Positions 1 through 7,366 of a stretch of 35,570 nt of DNA are shown piece by piece (positions within the stretch are counted from its first letter, which is position 1; each line of letters begins with the position of its first letter). A program made the translations under genes and the position numbers. The notes below the pieces were generated by a model. The model saw only the letters and a list, made by a program, of their open reading frames with translations. It made no database searches and was not told the DNA's origin. This DNA comes from Pseudomonadales bacterium (GTDB lineage Bacteria; Pseudomonadota; Gammaproteobacteria; Pseudomonadales; Azotimanducaceae): positions 1 through 35,570 of the forward strand of contig JAGWBN010000043.1 of the NCBI GenBank assembly GCA_021295875.1, read 5' to 3'.

Positions 1-943
1 CGGATTCGAAGTCGAGGCGCTCGCCGTTCACCGGATGCACGAAGCCCAATCGGCTCGCATGCAGTGCTTGACGCGGAAACTTCCTGATCGTCCCCGCCTG
101 GTCCGCCGACGCAGCCGGCGGGACGATCCCGCGCGCACCGTAACGCGTGTCGCCCACCAGCGGATGGCCGAGGGCCGCGAGGTGCACCCGAACCTGGTGG
201 GTCCGCCCCGTCTCCAAGCGGGCCTCGATCAGCGTGTGCGCCTCGAAGCGTCGGCGCACGGCGACATGGGTCAGCGCATGGCGGCCATCGTCGCGAACCG
301 TCTGGCGCAGGCGATTGTGCCGGTCGCGGCCGATGGCGAGATCGACGGTCCCCTCGGCGATCACGACGCCCTCGGCTACCGCGAGGTAGTGCCGTTGGAT
401 CCGTCTCGCTCGCATCGCTTGACCCAGTTTCAGCAGGCTCGCGGCGTTGGCCGCGACCACCATCAGGCCGCTGGTGTCCTTGTCGAGTCGCTGCACCAAC
501 CCGGCCCGAGGCAATAGCGCCAAGTCGGGCCTCAGGCCGAGAAGACCGTTGACCAACGTACCCCGGGGATTGCCGGCCCCGGGATGGACCACCAGTCCCG
601 CAGGCTTGTCCACGACAATGATGTCGGCGTCCTCGTGGACCACCCGGAACTCGAGGGACTCGGCCGAGCGCCAGTCGAAGCGGGTCGCCCGGGTCGCCCG
701 GAGGCGCAGGCATTGGCCGCAGGCGACGGCCATGCTCGGCTTCGCGACACGACCGTCGACGGTGAGTTCGCCCGCCCGAATCCAGCGGGCCAGTTCCGAA
801 CGCGAAACCGCGATGCCGGCATCGGCACCCGCATCTGTGGCGAACAGCCCCACCGCGGCACGGTCCAGGCGCTCGCCATTGAACTTCGGCGGCACGACCG
901 CGTCCAACTCCACGGTTATCGCATCGTCGCTCGAATCGCGCAC
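1..943 (-). CDS. rluD: Ribosomal large subunit pseudouridine synthase D (3' end outside window)
   Basis: RluD converts uridines of the helix 69 loop of 23S rRNA (1911/1915/1917 in E. coli) to pseudouridine. The reverse strand encodes an N-terminal S4-like RNA-binding segment (SRSELARWIRAGELTVDGRV, about residues 47-66), then VVDKPAGLVVHPGAG, then the catalytic motif RLDKDTSGL with the nucleophilic Asp near residue 154. The usual His before this motif (HRLD) is Gln. Downstream are GRTHQVRVHLAALGHPLVGD and HASRLGFVHPVNGE, the C-terminal signature of the RluA/RluD family. The gene runs off the left edge, so only a few tens of residues are missing. I chose the GTG at 943 because GAGG lies six bases upstream and the N-terminus then matches RluD length; an in-frame ATG at 973 is possible. 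It diverges from bamD, as in pseudomonads. Confidence 0.95.
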   Translation of the reverse strand, partial: MRDSSDDAITVELDAVVPPKFNGERLDRAAVGLFATDAGADAGIAVSRSELARWIRAGELTVDGRVAKPSMAVACGQCLRLRATRATRFDWRSAESLEFRVVHEDADIIVVDKPAGLVVHPGAGNPRGTLVNGLLGLRPDLALLPRAGLVQRLDKDTSGLMVVAANAASLLKLGQAMRARRIQRHYLAVAEGVVIAEGTVDLAIGRDRHNRLRQTVRDDGRHALTHVAVRRRFEAHTLIEARLETGRTHQVRVHLAALGHPLVGDTRYGARGIVPPAASADQAGTIRKFPRQALHASRLGFVHPVNGERLDFES

Positions 944-996
944 GTAACGCCTCGTCACCAGGGGGGCAAGCATAGCGTCGGTTGCACGGCGACTGC

Positions 997-1002
997 TACG
1001 AT
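997..1002 (+). promoter_or_regulatory. Possible extended -10 element for bamD
   Basis: TGCTACGAT gives an extended -10 (TG-n-TACGAT) about 85 bases before the bamD start in the rluD-bamD divergent gap. No convincing -35 is visible, so this is a weak call made from the motif alone. Confidence 0.25.
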
Positions 1003-1085
1003 AGACACCGCGCGTGATCCTCTAGGTCGAGGCGGCTCGCGGGACAGCGCCTCATCGCGCTCTAGGAACCAGTGGGGAGTACGTC

Positions 1086-2000
1086 ATGCCCAGTCACCGT
1101 TGTCTGCTGACGGCCAGTGCCGCATTCGCCCTGGCGATCACGGGATGCGCCTGGTTCGGCGGCGACGACGAGGACGAGCGGGACATTCCGGAGGGAGGTC
1201 AGCAGACCCTCTACGAGGACGCCCGGCGCAGTCTGCAATCCGGCAACTACGCCAGCGGCATCCTCCGCCTGCAGAGGCTCGAGGCGCGGTTCCCGTTCGG
1301 CGACTACGCCGAGCAGGCACAGTTGGAACTGATTCACGCCCACTACATGCTCTCCGACGAGGACGCCGCGCGGGCGGCCGCCGACCGGTTCATCCGGCTG
1401 CATCCCCAGCACACCAACGTGGACTACGCGTACTACATGCGCGGGCTCATCTCGTTGGCGCAGGGTCGCGGAATGTTCACGCGGATCTTCGGTTCCGACG
1501 ACGCGCTTCGCGACGTCACGCATCTCAAGCAGGCCTTCGCCGACTTCGGCGACTTCGTCACACTCTTTCCCGACAGTGAATACGCCACCGATGCACGGCT
1601 GCGGATGATCCATCTGCGCGACGTCCTGGCGCGGGCGGAACTCAAAGTCGCCACGTACTACCTGGGCCGGCGCGCCTACGTCGGCGCCGCCAACCGGGCG
1701 CGATACGTCATCGAGAACTTTTCCAGGACTTCGGTGGCACCCGACGCCTTGGCGATACTCGTGGAGGCCAACTGGCAACTCGGCCTGCACGACGCCGCGA
1801 ACGACGCCCTCGAGGTCCTTGCCTTGAACTTTCCGGCATACCACGCGTTCGACGACGACGGCCGGCTCGTGCTCGCGATGGTGGTCGGCGACCGCGAGCG
1901 CTCGCTGCTGAACCTCGTGAGTCTTGGCCTGCTCGGCCGACCCAGGCTACCACCGCCACTCAAAATCGAGCGCTCAGCCGCCGCCACCGCATCGTCGTAG
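1086..2000 (+). CDS. bamD: Outer membrane assembly lipoprotein BamD (ComL/YfiO)
   Basis: BamD is the essential periplasmic lipoprotein partner of BamA in the BAM complex that inserts beta-barrel proteins into the outer membrane. The 304-residue product has a short signal peptide ending in the lipobox LAITGC with the lipidated Cys at residue 21. TPR repeats follow: LYEDARRSLQSGNYASGILR, then FPFGDYAEQAQLELIHAHYM, then YAYYMRGL and a Tyr-rich block typical of ComL. The C-terminal 25 residues are proline- and alanine-rich and not conserved, making it longer than E. coli BamD (245 residues) but shorter than the Pseudomonas form. The ATG follows GGGGAGT at normal spacing. It diverges from rluD, the usual pseudomonad arrangement, and lies just upstream of fimT. 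Confidence 0.95.
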   Translation: MPSHRCLLTASAAFALAITGCAWFGGDDEDERDIPEGGQQTLYEDARRSLQSGNYASGILRLQRLEARFPFGDYAEQAQLELIHAHYMLSDEDAARAAADRFIRLHPQHTNVDYAYYMRGLISLAQGRGMFTRIFGSDDALRDVTHLKQAFADFGDFVTLFPDSEYATDARLRMIHLRDVLARAELKVATYYLGRRAYVGAANRARYVIENFSRTSVAPDALAILVEANWQLGLHDAANDALEVLALNFPAYHAFDDDGRLVLAMVVGDRERSLLNLVSLGLLGRPRLPPPLKIERSAAATASS

Positions 2001-2133
2001 ACCCGCTCGCGTCCGTCTCGGGCGACGGCGATCTCGCACATCGAAATCAGCCCTTCGCCAATGGTGTGAAGCGCGCTTCGAGCGCATTCTCGGTGTCCCC
2101 TGGACAATCCGCCAAGCGGTTGGAGGCGGACCG

Positions 2134-2733
2134 ATGTGGAACCCAAGCATCCGCCGCCGGCGCACGGCTCGCGGACTCACCCTGGGCGAACTCCTTGCGG
2201 CGCTGGCAGTGGTCGCGGTACTGGCCGCCGTCGCCGCGCCCGGCATGGCCGGCCTGGTGGCGAACCGGCAGAGCGACGCGGCCTCGGAACAGATGCTGCG
2301 CGCCGTGCGCTACACCCGGAGCCTTGCGGTCACGCGACGCGTCACCGCGACGCTCTGCCCCGGTGCGGGCGAACGATGCGGACCCCGCGACAGTTGGCAC
2401 GAGGGGGCATTCGTATTCCTCGATCGGGATGCAGATGGTCGCCGGGCTCTGGACGAGCCCGTCGCCCGGCGCATGCCGCCACTGCCCCGGGGCTACCGGG
2501 CGACCTGGCGTTCGTTCCGCAACCGCGTCTCCCTGTCGATGCGACCGACCGGACTCACCGACTGGCAGGCCGGCAACCTGCTGATCTGTCCACCGGATGG
2601 CGATCCCAAGGGCGCACGCCAACTCATCATCAATGCCCAGGGCCGTGTGCGCCAGGCCCGCGACAGCGACGGCGACGGCATCGTCGAGAACGCCGACGGC
2701 AACCCGGTGTCGTGCCAGGGAAGGTCTGATTGA
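2134..2733 (+). CDS. fimT: GspH/FimT-type minor type IV pilin
   Basis: This is a prepilin of about 199 residues. A basic leader (MWNPSIRRRRTARG) is followed by the prepilin peptidase site G14|LTLGE with Glu at mature position 5 and a hydrophobic helix (LLAALAVVAVLAAVAAPGMAG). The GspH domain follows, with paired Cys residues and the phrase LIINAQGRVR. FimT/FimU proteins prime type IV pilus assembly and in some species bind DNA during uptake. Two acidic calcium-loop-like stretches, DRDADGRRALDE and DSDGDGIVENADG, are present. The ATG was chosen because GGAGG lies seven bases upstream; the open frame extends further 5' but overlaps bamD. Expressed on its own strand, it converges on the other pilin genes, unlike the single-direction fimT-fimU-pilVWX cluster of Pseudomonas. 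Confidence 0.85.
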   Translation: MWNPSIRRRRTARGLTLGELLAALAVVAVLAAVAAPGMAGLVANRQSDAASEQMLRAVRYTRSLAVTRRVTATLCPGAGERCGPRDSWHEGAFVFLDRDADGRRALDEPVARRMPPLPRGYRATWRSFRNRVSLSMRPTGLTDWQAGNLLICPPDGDPKGARQLIINAQGRVRQARDSDGDGIVENADGNPVSCQGRSD

Positions 2734-2745
2734 GACCTTCCCTGG
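2715..2745. terminator. Perfect 13-bp hairpin at fimT stop codon, probable bidirectional terminator
   Basis: CCAGGGAAGGTCT at 2715-2727 pairs perfectly with its reverse complement at 2733-2745 around a five-base loop. The fimT stop codon (TGA, 2731-2733) lies in the loop and first stem base. It stands between the convergent fimT and pilX genes. No T-run follows on either strand, so intrinsic termination is inferred from position and stem strength rather than from a complete terminator. Confidence 0.55.
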
Positions 2746-2789
2746 CGGTCCCTGTACGCGGACGAAGACGGCCGACGACAAGCGTCGCC

Positions 2790-3335
2790 CTACGGGAGTT
2801 CCGTCCAGGACAGGCGGCGTTCGCTGCTGCCGTCACTGACGCGGCCGAATGTGCTCTGCAGGGTCACGGTGACGTTTGCCGTCGCCCCGGTGCTCCGGAC
2901 GGTGATGCGGTAGACATCCATCGTCACCGGGTCGCGCAGGTCGGTGTCGGTGACGGTCGTGAGCCACTCGATGATGTAGCGGGGCTGCCGTTCGACACCG
3001 GACACGGGGCGTGAAGGAACCCGGCTCTCCGCCCAGATCTCCGCGCGCCGCCACGCCGGCTGCTCCCCGTAGGCCCGCCCGGTCGCCAGGCCTCCGGTGC
3101 CCGACTCGGTGAACGTGTCCGCAGGCTCCTGGTCGAGTTCCGCGAGCCATCGTTCGGCATCGGCCCGCGCGGCCTCTGCCGCGTGGAAGGCCACGACCGC
3201 ATCCGTGGCGTTGTGCGCCATGCGCAGTTCCAGGGTTGTCGTCTGCGCCGCCACCAGCGCTCCGACGGTGAGCGCGAGCAGCAGTCCGAGGGCAACGACC
3301 AGGACAAAGCCACGGACGTGTGCGCGGACCATCAT
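2790..3335 (-). CDS. pilX: PilX-like minor pilin
   Basis: The 181-residue product begins MMVRAHVRG|FVLVVALGLLLALTVGAL, a PilX_N-type prepilin start with cleavage after Gly9. As is common in PilX/GspK-type tip pilins, the Glu at mature position 5 is missing (Val instead). The following segment (TTTLELRMAHNATDAVVAFHAAEAARADAERWL) fits the N-terminal helix of PilX. PilX is thought to sit in the minor-pilin tip complex, normally with PilY1. The ATG overlaps the pilW stop by four bases (ATGA), pointing to translational coupling. It is the last gene of the minus-strand pilin run and there is no pilY1 after it. Confidence 0.85.
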   Translation of the reverse strand: MMVRAHVRGFVLVVALGLLLALTVGALVAAQTTTLELRMAHNATDAVVAFHAAEAARADAERWLAELDQEPADTFTESGTGGLATGRAYGEQPAWRRAEIWAESRVPSRPVSGVERQPRYIIEWLTTVTDTDLRDPVTMDVYRITVRSTGATANVTVTLQSTFGRVSDGSSERRLSWTELP

Positions 3336-4408
3336 CGGTTGCGCAACGCCAGGGTACGGGAGAATCGGCGTGACAGCCCCCGGCCGTCCGCCGCGACGGC
3401 ATCCACACCCGATGCGACCAGCGACAGCCGCACGATCCGCACGGGTGCCGTCGAACTGCCCGGGGGCACGTAGCGCGTCGGCGCGCTCGAACCATCATCG
3501 GGGACGGCGTCGACGCCGAACAGGATCTGCATGTCGTCGATGCCCTGGACAAGTTCCACCGCCCGACCGGTCGATGTCTTGCGCCACAGCGACCAGACAA
3601 CATCGCCCCGGTTGTCGGTACCACTGCCCTCGGCCACGAAGTAGATCTCGGTCACGATTCGAGCGACGGCAGCTGCAGCAGGTCGGTCCCCGTCACCAAA
3701 GGGTTCCAAGGAAGCGAACAACGACGGGCCGGGGCGATTGTCAAACAAGCCGCTGCCGGGGGGACGCGACAGGGTCGTCGTGCCGACCTCCGCGTCGGCA
3801 CCGATGCGGATTAGCGCCGCTTGGCCACAATCGGACACGAGGGCGAAATCGTCCGCCGCCAAGGCGAGGTCCTGGCCCATGATCACGGTCAGCGGGTCGC
3901 CCTCCGTCCTCCAAGGCGCGGCGAGCGGATGAACCGGTGCGGCGACGCGGCGAAAGACGATGACGTCGCTACCCGGTCTCAACCCCGAGGTGCGAATCCG
4001 GTTGGCCGACCGGAAGGCCAGCCCCGTTACGTTGACGCCACGCAGGGGCAGAGCGGAGAGCGTCGGGTTCCAGTCCTCCGGGCGGTTACCTTCGCCGCCG
4101 TCGAACCCGTCCACCGGAACCACGATCTCGACCTCGACGATGCGATCCCAATCACCATGGAGGCCGTTGACGAGTGGAACCCCCGACGAACAGCCGAGGT
4201 AGCCCGCGCCACGCGCCGACCGGGCGAGGAAGTCGAGCGCGTGGCGCACCGACTCCTGCAATGCGGCCTCCCCCGAGAGCAGGACGTTGCTCCTGCTGGT
4301 GGCAGCAAACAGCTGCACCAGCGCGGCTGCAACCACGACACCGAGCGAGGCGGCGAGCAGCACCTCGAGAAGTGAGAACCCCCGCGCCCCGGCCCGTCGC
4401 CGACCCAT
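3332..4408 (-). CDS. pilW: PilW-like minor pilin
   Basis: This 358-residue prepilin has a basic leader MGRRRAGARG|FSLLEVLLAAS with Gly10 at the cleavage site and Glu15 at mature position 5. A long C-terminal domain contains features typical of PilW: an early HALDFLARSARGAGYLGCSS segment (a pattern close to RxAGYxGC) and late VRIVRLSLVASG and RRFSRTLALRNR segments. PilW joins PilV, PilX and FimU in the initiation complex at the pilus tip in the inner membrane. The start lies three bases after the pilV stop, and its stop overlaps pilX. The length is normal for the family. Confidence 0.88.
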   Translation of the reverse strand: MGRRRAGARGFSLLEVLLAASLGVVVAAALVQLFAATSRSNVLLSGEAALQESVRHALDFLARSARGAGYLGCSSGVPLVNGLHGDWDRIVEVEIVVPVDGFDGGEGNRPEDWNPTLSALPLRGVNVTGLAFRSANRIRTSGLRPGSDVIVFRRVAAPVHPLAAPWRTEGDPLTVIMGQDLALAADDFALVSDCGQAALIRIGADAEVGTTTLSRPPGSGLFDNRPGPSLFASLEPFGDGDRPAAAAVARIVTEIYFVAEGSGTDNRGDVVWSLWRKTSTGRAVELVQGIDDMQILFGVDAVPDDGSSAPTRYVPPGSSTAPVRIVRLSLVASGVDAVAADGRGLSRRFSRTLALRNR

Positions 4409-4411
4409 CCC

Positions 4412-4909
4412 CTACAGGCCTCCCCGGATGACGAACGTGCGGGGTTTGTGACCTTGCCAGGCCACGGTCACCTCGAAGCCACCGTCGCCCGCCAAGACAA
4501 CGCCACCGTCGCCCTCCGGTAGCCCCGGTTGCTCCCGTGGGTCGCCCAAGAGACCCACGGCGCGAACGGCCGCACAGCTCGACTCGGCGTGCCAGCGGCC
4601 CAGAGAACACTTCCACACGGCGAGGTCGAACGTCGCGAGTGCCCCCGCATCGCAGTCTCGCGCCAGGCAGTCCACGAAGGGCGGTGGCGGCATGCCCAAT
4701 CCCGTGGCGTAGGTCGCCGCGTCGTTCGCCGCGATGCGCTCGGCGATGTCCTCCGCCAGCATCGCCGCCGACGTCGTGTCGAGCGCGCCGCGGGCGTTGC
4801 GCGCGCTCGCGAGCTGCAATCCAGCTACGCCCAGCACGCCCACGGCGACGATCAGCACCGCCACCAGGAGTTCGATCAGCGAGTAGCCGCCGCGCATCAG
4901 TCCGTCCAA
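4412..4909 (-). CDS. pilV: PilV-like minor pilin
   Basis: The 165-residue product starts MDGLMRGG|YSLIELLVAVLIVAVGVLGVAGLQLAS, a textbook PilV prepilin leader with Gly8 at the cleavage site and Glu at mature position 5. The phrase AMLAEDIAERIAAN matches the PilV helix pattern. Cys residues in CLARDCDAG and SSCAAV probably form disulfides in the periplasmic head. The start overlaps the end of pilE by 13 bases. An internal ATG (MRGG) four codons downstream is an alternative start and would give a leader of more usual length. Confidence 0.85.
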   Translation of the reverse strand: MDGLMRGGYSLIELLVAVLIVAVGVLGVAGLQLASARNARGALDTTSAAMLAEDIAERIAANDAATYATGLGMPPPPFVDCLARDCDAGALATFDLAVWKCSLGRWHAESSCAAVRAVGLLGDPREQPGLPEGDGGVVLAGDGGFEVTVAWQGHKPRTFVIRGGL

Positions 4910-5352
4910 CGCCGTTCGTCGGCGTCGTCGAAGTCACCGTCGCCATTGCGGTCCCATCGTCGGACGCCGGTACTGTCCAGTTCGACAACGCCTTCCGCCG
5001 CCGCCGCACCGTCGCCGCGCGGCGTGGCCCGCAGCACGAAGTCGGCGGCGGTCGCGGCGTGCAGGCTGATCTCGTAGGCACCGGCCGCGACGGTGCATAG
5101 GTTGGCGGAGACCGGACCGGTGGATGCGTCTCCCACGCCGTCGCCGTCGGTGTCCACCGCCATCGCGTAACTCCTGCTCTCGGTGGCGTGGCGTTCCAGC
5201 CCCTGGGCACAGCGAAACAGATCGGCCTGGGCGTTCACGCGGTGCGCGCGCAGGCTGTACGCGGTGTACACCGGCACCGCCACCGACACGACGATGACGA
5301 GGATCGCCACCGCCACCAGCAGCTCGAGAAGCGAAAACGCCCTGTCGTGCAT
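4897..5352 (-). CDS. pilE: PilE-type IV pilin-like protein
   Basis: This is a 151-residue prepilin, MHDRA|FSLLELLVAVAILVIVVSVAVPVYTAYSLRA, matching the PilE family by the ALR/AQ helix and the length. The residue before the cleavage site is Ala5 rather than the near-invariant Gly; Glu10 is at mature position 5. The C-terminal part carries two Asp-rich loops, DTDGDGVGD and DRNGDGDFDDADE, that resemble calcium-binding EF-hand loops. Two Cys (FRCAQ and NLCTV) are spaced like the PilE disulfide. In Pseudomonas the homologous position is also occupied by PilE, next to ispH and the FKBP gene. Here it follows the FKBP gene by 37 bases on the same strand, so it may be co-transcribed with lspA. Confidence 0.8.
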   Translation of the reverse strand: MHDRAFSLLELLVAVAILVIVVSVAVPVYTAYSLRAHRVNAQADLFRCAQGLERHATESRSYAMAVDTDGDGVGDASTGPVSANLCTVAAGAYEISLHAATAADFVLRATPRGDGAAAAEGVVELDSTGVRRWDRNGDGDFDDADERRWTD

Positions 5353-5389
5353 GTTCGACCCGCCATCGCACGGGCGCGGGCGCTTGGAG

Positions 5390-5866
5390 CTACGGAATGA
5401 CGACCTTCAAGATGGTGACATCGAACACCAGATCGCGTCCCGCCAAGGGGTGGTTGAAGTCCACCACGACCGTCTCCGGGCACACCGAACGCACCACGCC
5501 CGGCAACTCGCCGCCCGCCGCCGCAAAGGCGATCATCATCCCGGGAACGAGGTCCGAGGCGTTAGGGAAATCCGCCCGCGGCAGCGTGCGAATGTTCTCC
5601 TTTCGGCGCAAGCCAAAGCCCTGGGCGGGAGCGATGGGAATACGCTCGTCGTCCCCGGCACGGAGCCCGAAGAGGGCGCGTTCGAAACCGCCCGGCAGGT
5701 TGCCGTCGCCGACCGTGAAGGTCGCGGGTTTCGCGCGCCGAGTGGTGTCGACCTCATCTCCGGCCGCGAGGTGGATCGAGAAGTGCAGAGTCACTCGGGC
5801 ACCAGGGCCGATGGCGACGTCGCCGGCGGGACTTCCCTGCCCTTCCCGGGCGATGAGTCGGCTCAC
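5390..5866 (-). CDS. fkpB: SlpA/FkpB-type FKBP peptidyl-prolyl cis-trans isomerase
   Basis: The product (about 158 residues) is an FKBP-type prolyl isomerase with an inserted-in-flap domain, as in SlyD and SlpA. Diagnostic stretches are RVTLHFSIHLAAGDEVDTT, FTVGDGNLPGGFERALFGL, the isomerase-flap segment with RADFP and the C-terminal NHPLAGRDLVFDVTILKVV. It lacks the His-rich metal tail of SlyD, so SlpA/FkpB is the better match. The GTG start overlaps the lspA stop (GTGA). In most gammaproteobacteria the gene sits between lspA and ispH; here ispH is missing and pilE is next. Confidence 0.9.
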   Translation of the reverse strand: MSRLIAREGQGSPAGDVAIGPGARVTLHFSIHLAAGDEVDTTRRAKPATFTVGDGNLPGGFERALFGLRAGDDERIPIAPAQGFGLRRKENIRTLPRADFPNASDLVPGMMIAFAAAGGELPGVVRSVCPETVVVDFNHPLAGRDLVFDVTILKVVIP

Positions 5867-6357
5867 TCGGACCTTCCATTCGACCCGGCACCGGCACCAC
5901 GGTCCCGCCTGTTGCGCACCACGTCGGCAACGATCAGTGCTATCCAGCCTGCAGCGCCCAGGGTGATGGCGCTGTCGGCGACGTTGAACACAGGGAAGTT
6001 GAACCAGCCGTAGTGCACATGGACGAAGTCGACGACGCAACCGCGGATCAGGCGGTCCACCAGGTTGCCCACGGCACCCGCCAGGATGAGGGCATTGGAC
6101 ACGCCTTCCAGGGACGTGCTGGTGTAGCGCCAGATCGCCACGATCAGGTAGACCGAGACCAGCACGGCGGCGATGGCGAACAGCCAGCCGAGGTCCTGGA
6201 ACATGCTGAACGCCGCCCCCGTGTTGCAGGTCAGCGTCCAGGACAGGAACGGCAACACGGCGACGGATCCGCTGTCGCGGAGCAGCACGAGCGCAAGCCA
6301 CTTCGTCGCCTGATCGAGCGCCAGAACCCCGACGGCGAGGCCGTACCAGCGGATCAT
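5863..6357 (-). CDS. lspA: Lipoprotein signal peptidase (signal peptidase II)
   Basis: LspA removes the signal peptide from prolipoproteins after lipidation of the +1 Cys in the inner membrane. The 164-residue protein has four hydrophobic helices. The conserved boxes are LDQATKW, NTGAAFSMF, GNLVDRLIRGCVVDF and FNVADSAI. The catalytic Asp pair is Asp110 (VVDF) and Asp128 (VADS). Its ATG overlaps the ribF stop by four bases. This is unusual because ileS normally separates ribF and lspA. It presumably processes BamD, encoded nearby, among other lipoproteins. Confidence 0.96.
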   Translation of the reverse strand: MIRWYGLAVGVLALDQATKWLALVLLRDSGSVAVLPFLSWTLTCNTGAAFSMFQDLGWLFAIAAVLVSVYLIVAIWRYTSTSLEGVSNALILAGAVGNLVDRLIRGCVVDFVHVHYGWFNFPVFNVADSAITLGAAGWIALIVADVVRNRRDRGAGAGSNGRSE

Positions 6358-7316
6358 CCGGCGCCGCTGTCCACGCTCTGCAACGGAGACCGATTGCGGT
6401 GGAAGTACTCGCGGATGCCGCGGATGTCGCGTTCCATCTCGATGCGCAACTCGTCGAGCGACGGAAATCGGCGTTCGTCGCGAATCTTGTGGTGCAACGT
6501 CACCGTCAACAGTCGCCCGTAGATGTCCTCGTCGAAGTCGAGCACGTGGACTTCCAGGAGCGGCTCCTTGCCGCCCACCGTGGGCCGCACCCCGAGATTA
6601 GCGGCACCGAGGCGTTTCGGGCCGAGACCGTCCACGGTCACCGCAAACACGCCTTCGAGGGCCGCCTTGTAGCGCTGCAGGCGGATATTCGCCGTGGGTA
6701 CACCGAGTTCCCGCCCGAGCCGGCAGCCATAGACCACCCGACCCATGATGAAGTACGGACGCCCGAGCAGTTTCTCGGCGAGTCTGAAATCACCCTCGGC
6801 AAGGGCTTCGCGGATTCGCGTACTGCTGACGCGTTCGTGGTCGAACGTCAGGGTTCCCATGTGGCTTACGCCGAAGCCGAATCGGTCCCCGGCCCGCTTC
6901 AGCATCGCGTAGTCGCCCTCGCGATCACGACCGAACTGGAAGTCGTCGCCGACGACGAGATAGCGCACGCCCAGCAGCTCGACCAGGAACCGTTCAATCA
7001 CCTCCTCCGCCGGAATCAGGCGCGTGCGCTCGTTGAACGGGATGCACAGCACGCGGTCGATCCCCGATTCGCGCACCAAGTGGATCTTCTCCCGGAACCG
7101 GGTAAGCCGCGCCGGTGCCGGCGTGTGCTGGAAGTACTCACGCGGCTGCGGCTCGAAGGTGACCAGCAGGCTCGGCGCACCGAGTTCGCGACTCTTGGCA
7201 CCTAGATGGGCAAGCAGCATCTGGTGGCCGTAGTGCACGCCGTCGAACGTCCCGATCGTCGCCACGCACCCGGCATGCCGGGGCCGGATGTTGTGCAGGC
7301 CGCGGATGATCTCCAT
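6354..7316 (-). CDS. ribF: Bifunctional riboflavin kinase / FAD synthetase
   Basis: RibF makes FMN from riboflavin and then FAD. The 320-residue protein has an N-terminal nucleotidyltransferase domain with TIGTFDGVHYGHQ (HxGH at residues 28-31) and VVGDDFQFGRDREGD, then SSTRIREALAEGD. The C-terminal flavokinase domain has GRELGVPTANI (PTAN motif), the NLGVRPTVGG stretch and LLEVHVLDFDEDIYG. The length is typical of the family. The ATG at 7316 begins at the conserved N-terminus MEIIRGLHN; the frame stays open upstream through murJ, but that is a chance reading. It lies 50 bases after murJ and overlaps lspA by ATGA. Confidence 0.96.
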   Translation of the reverse strand: MEIIRGLHNIRPRHAGCVATIGTFDGVHYGHQMLLAHLGAKSRELGAPSLLVTFEPQPREYFQHTPAPARLTRFREKIHLVRESGIDRVLCIPFNERTRLIPAEEVIERFLVELLGVRYLVVGDDFQFGRDREGDYAMLKRAGDRFGFGVSHMGTLTFDHERVSSTRIREALAEGDFRLAEKLLGRPYFIMGRVVYGCRLGRELGVPTANIRLQRYKAALEGVFAVTVDGLGPKRLGAANLGVRPTVGGKEPLLEVHVLDFDEDIYGRLLTVTLHHKIRDERRFPSLDELRIEMERDIRGIREYFHRNRSPLQSVDSGAG

Positions 7317-7366
7317 AGCGCGGGGAGTCTGTAGCACAGCCGCATTAGCGGCAAGTGCGGCGGACT

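Noticed and set aside
584-1579. Long plus-strand frame across rluD and the start of bamD
   Set aside because: It is antisense to rluD and out of frame with bamD; composition is typical of high-GC shadow frames.
2790-5352. Pilin genes considered as type II secretion pseudopilins (GspH-K)
   Set aside because: No gspC-G or gspL/M genes are near, and the order pilE-pilV-pilW-pilX next to fimT and lspA matches type IV pilus minor pilins.
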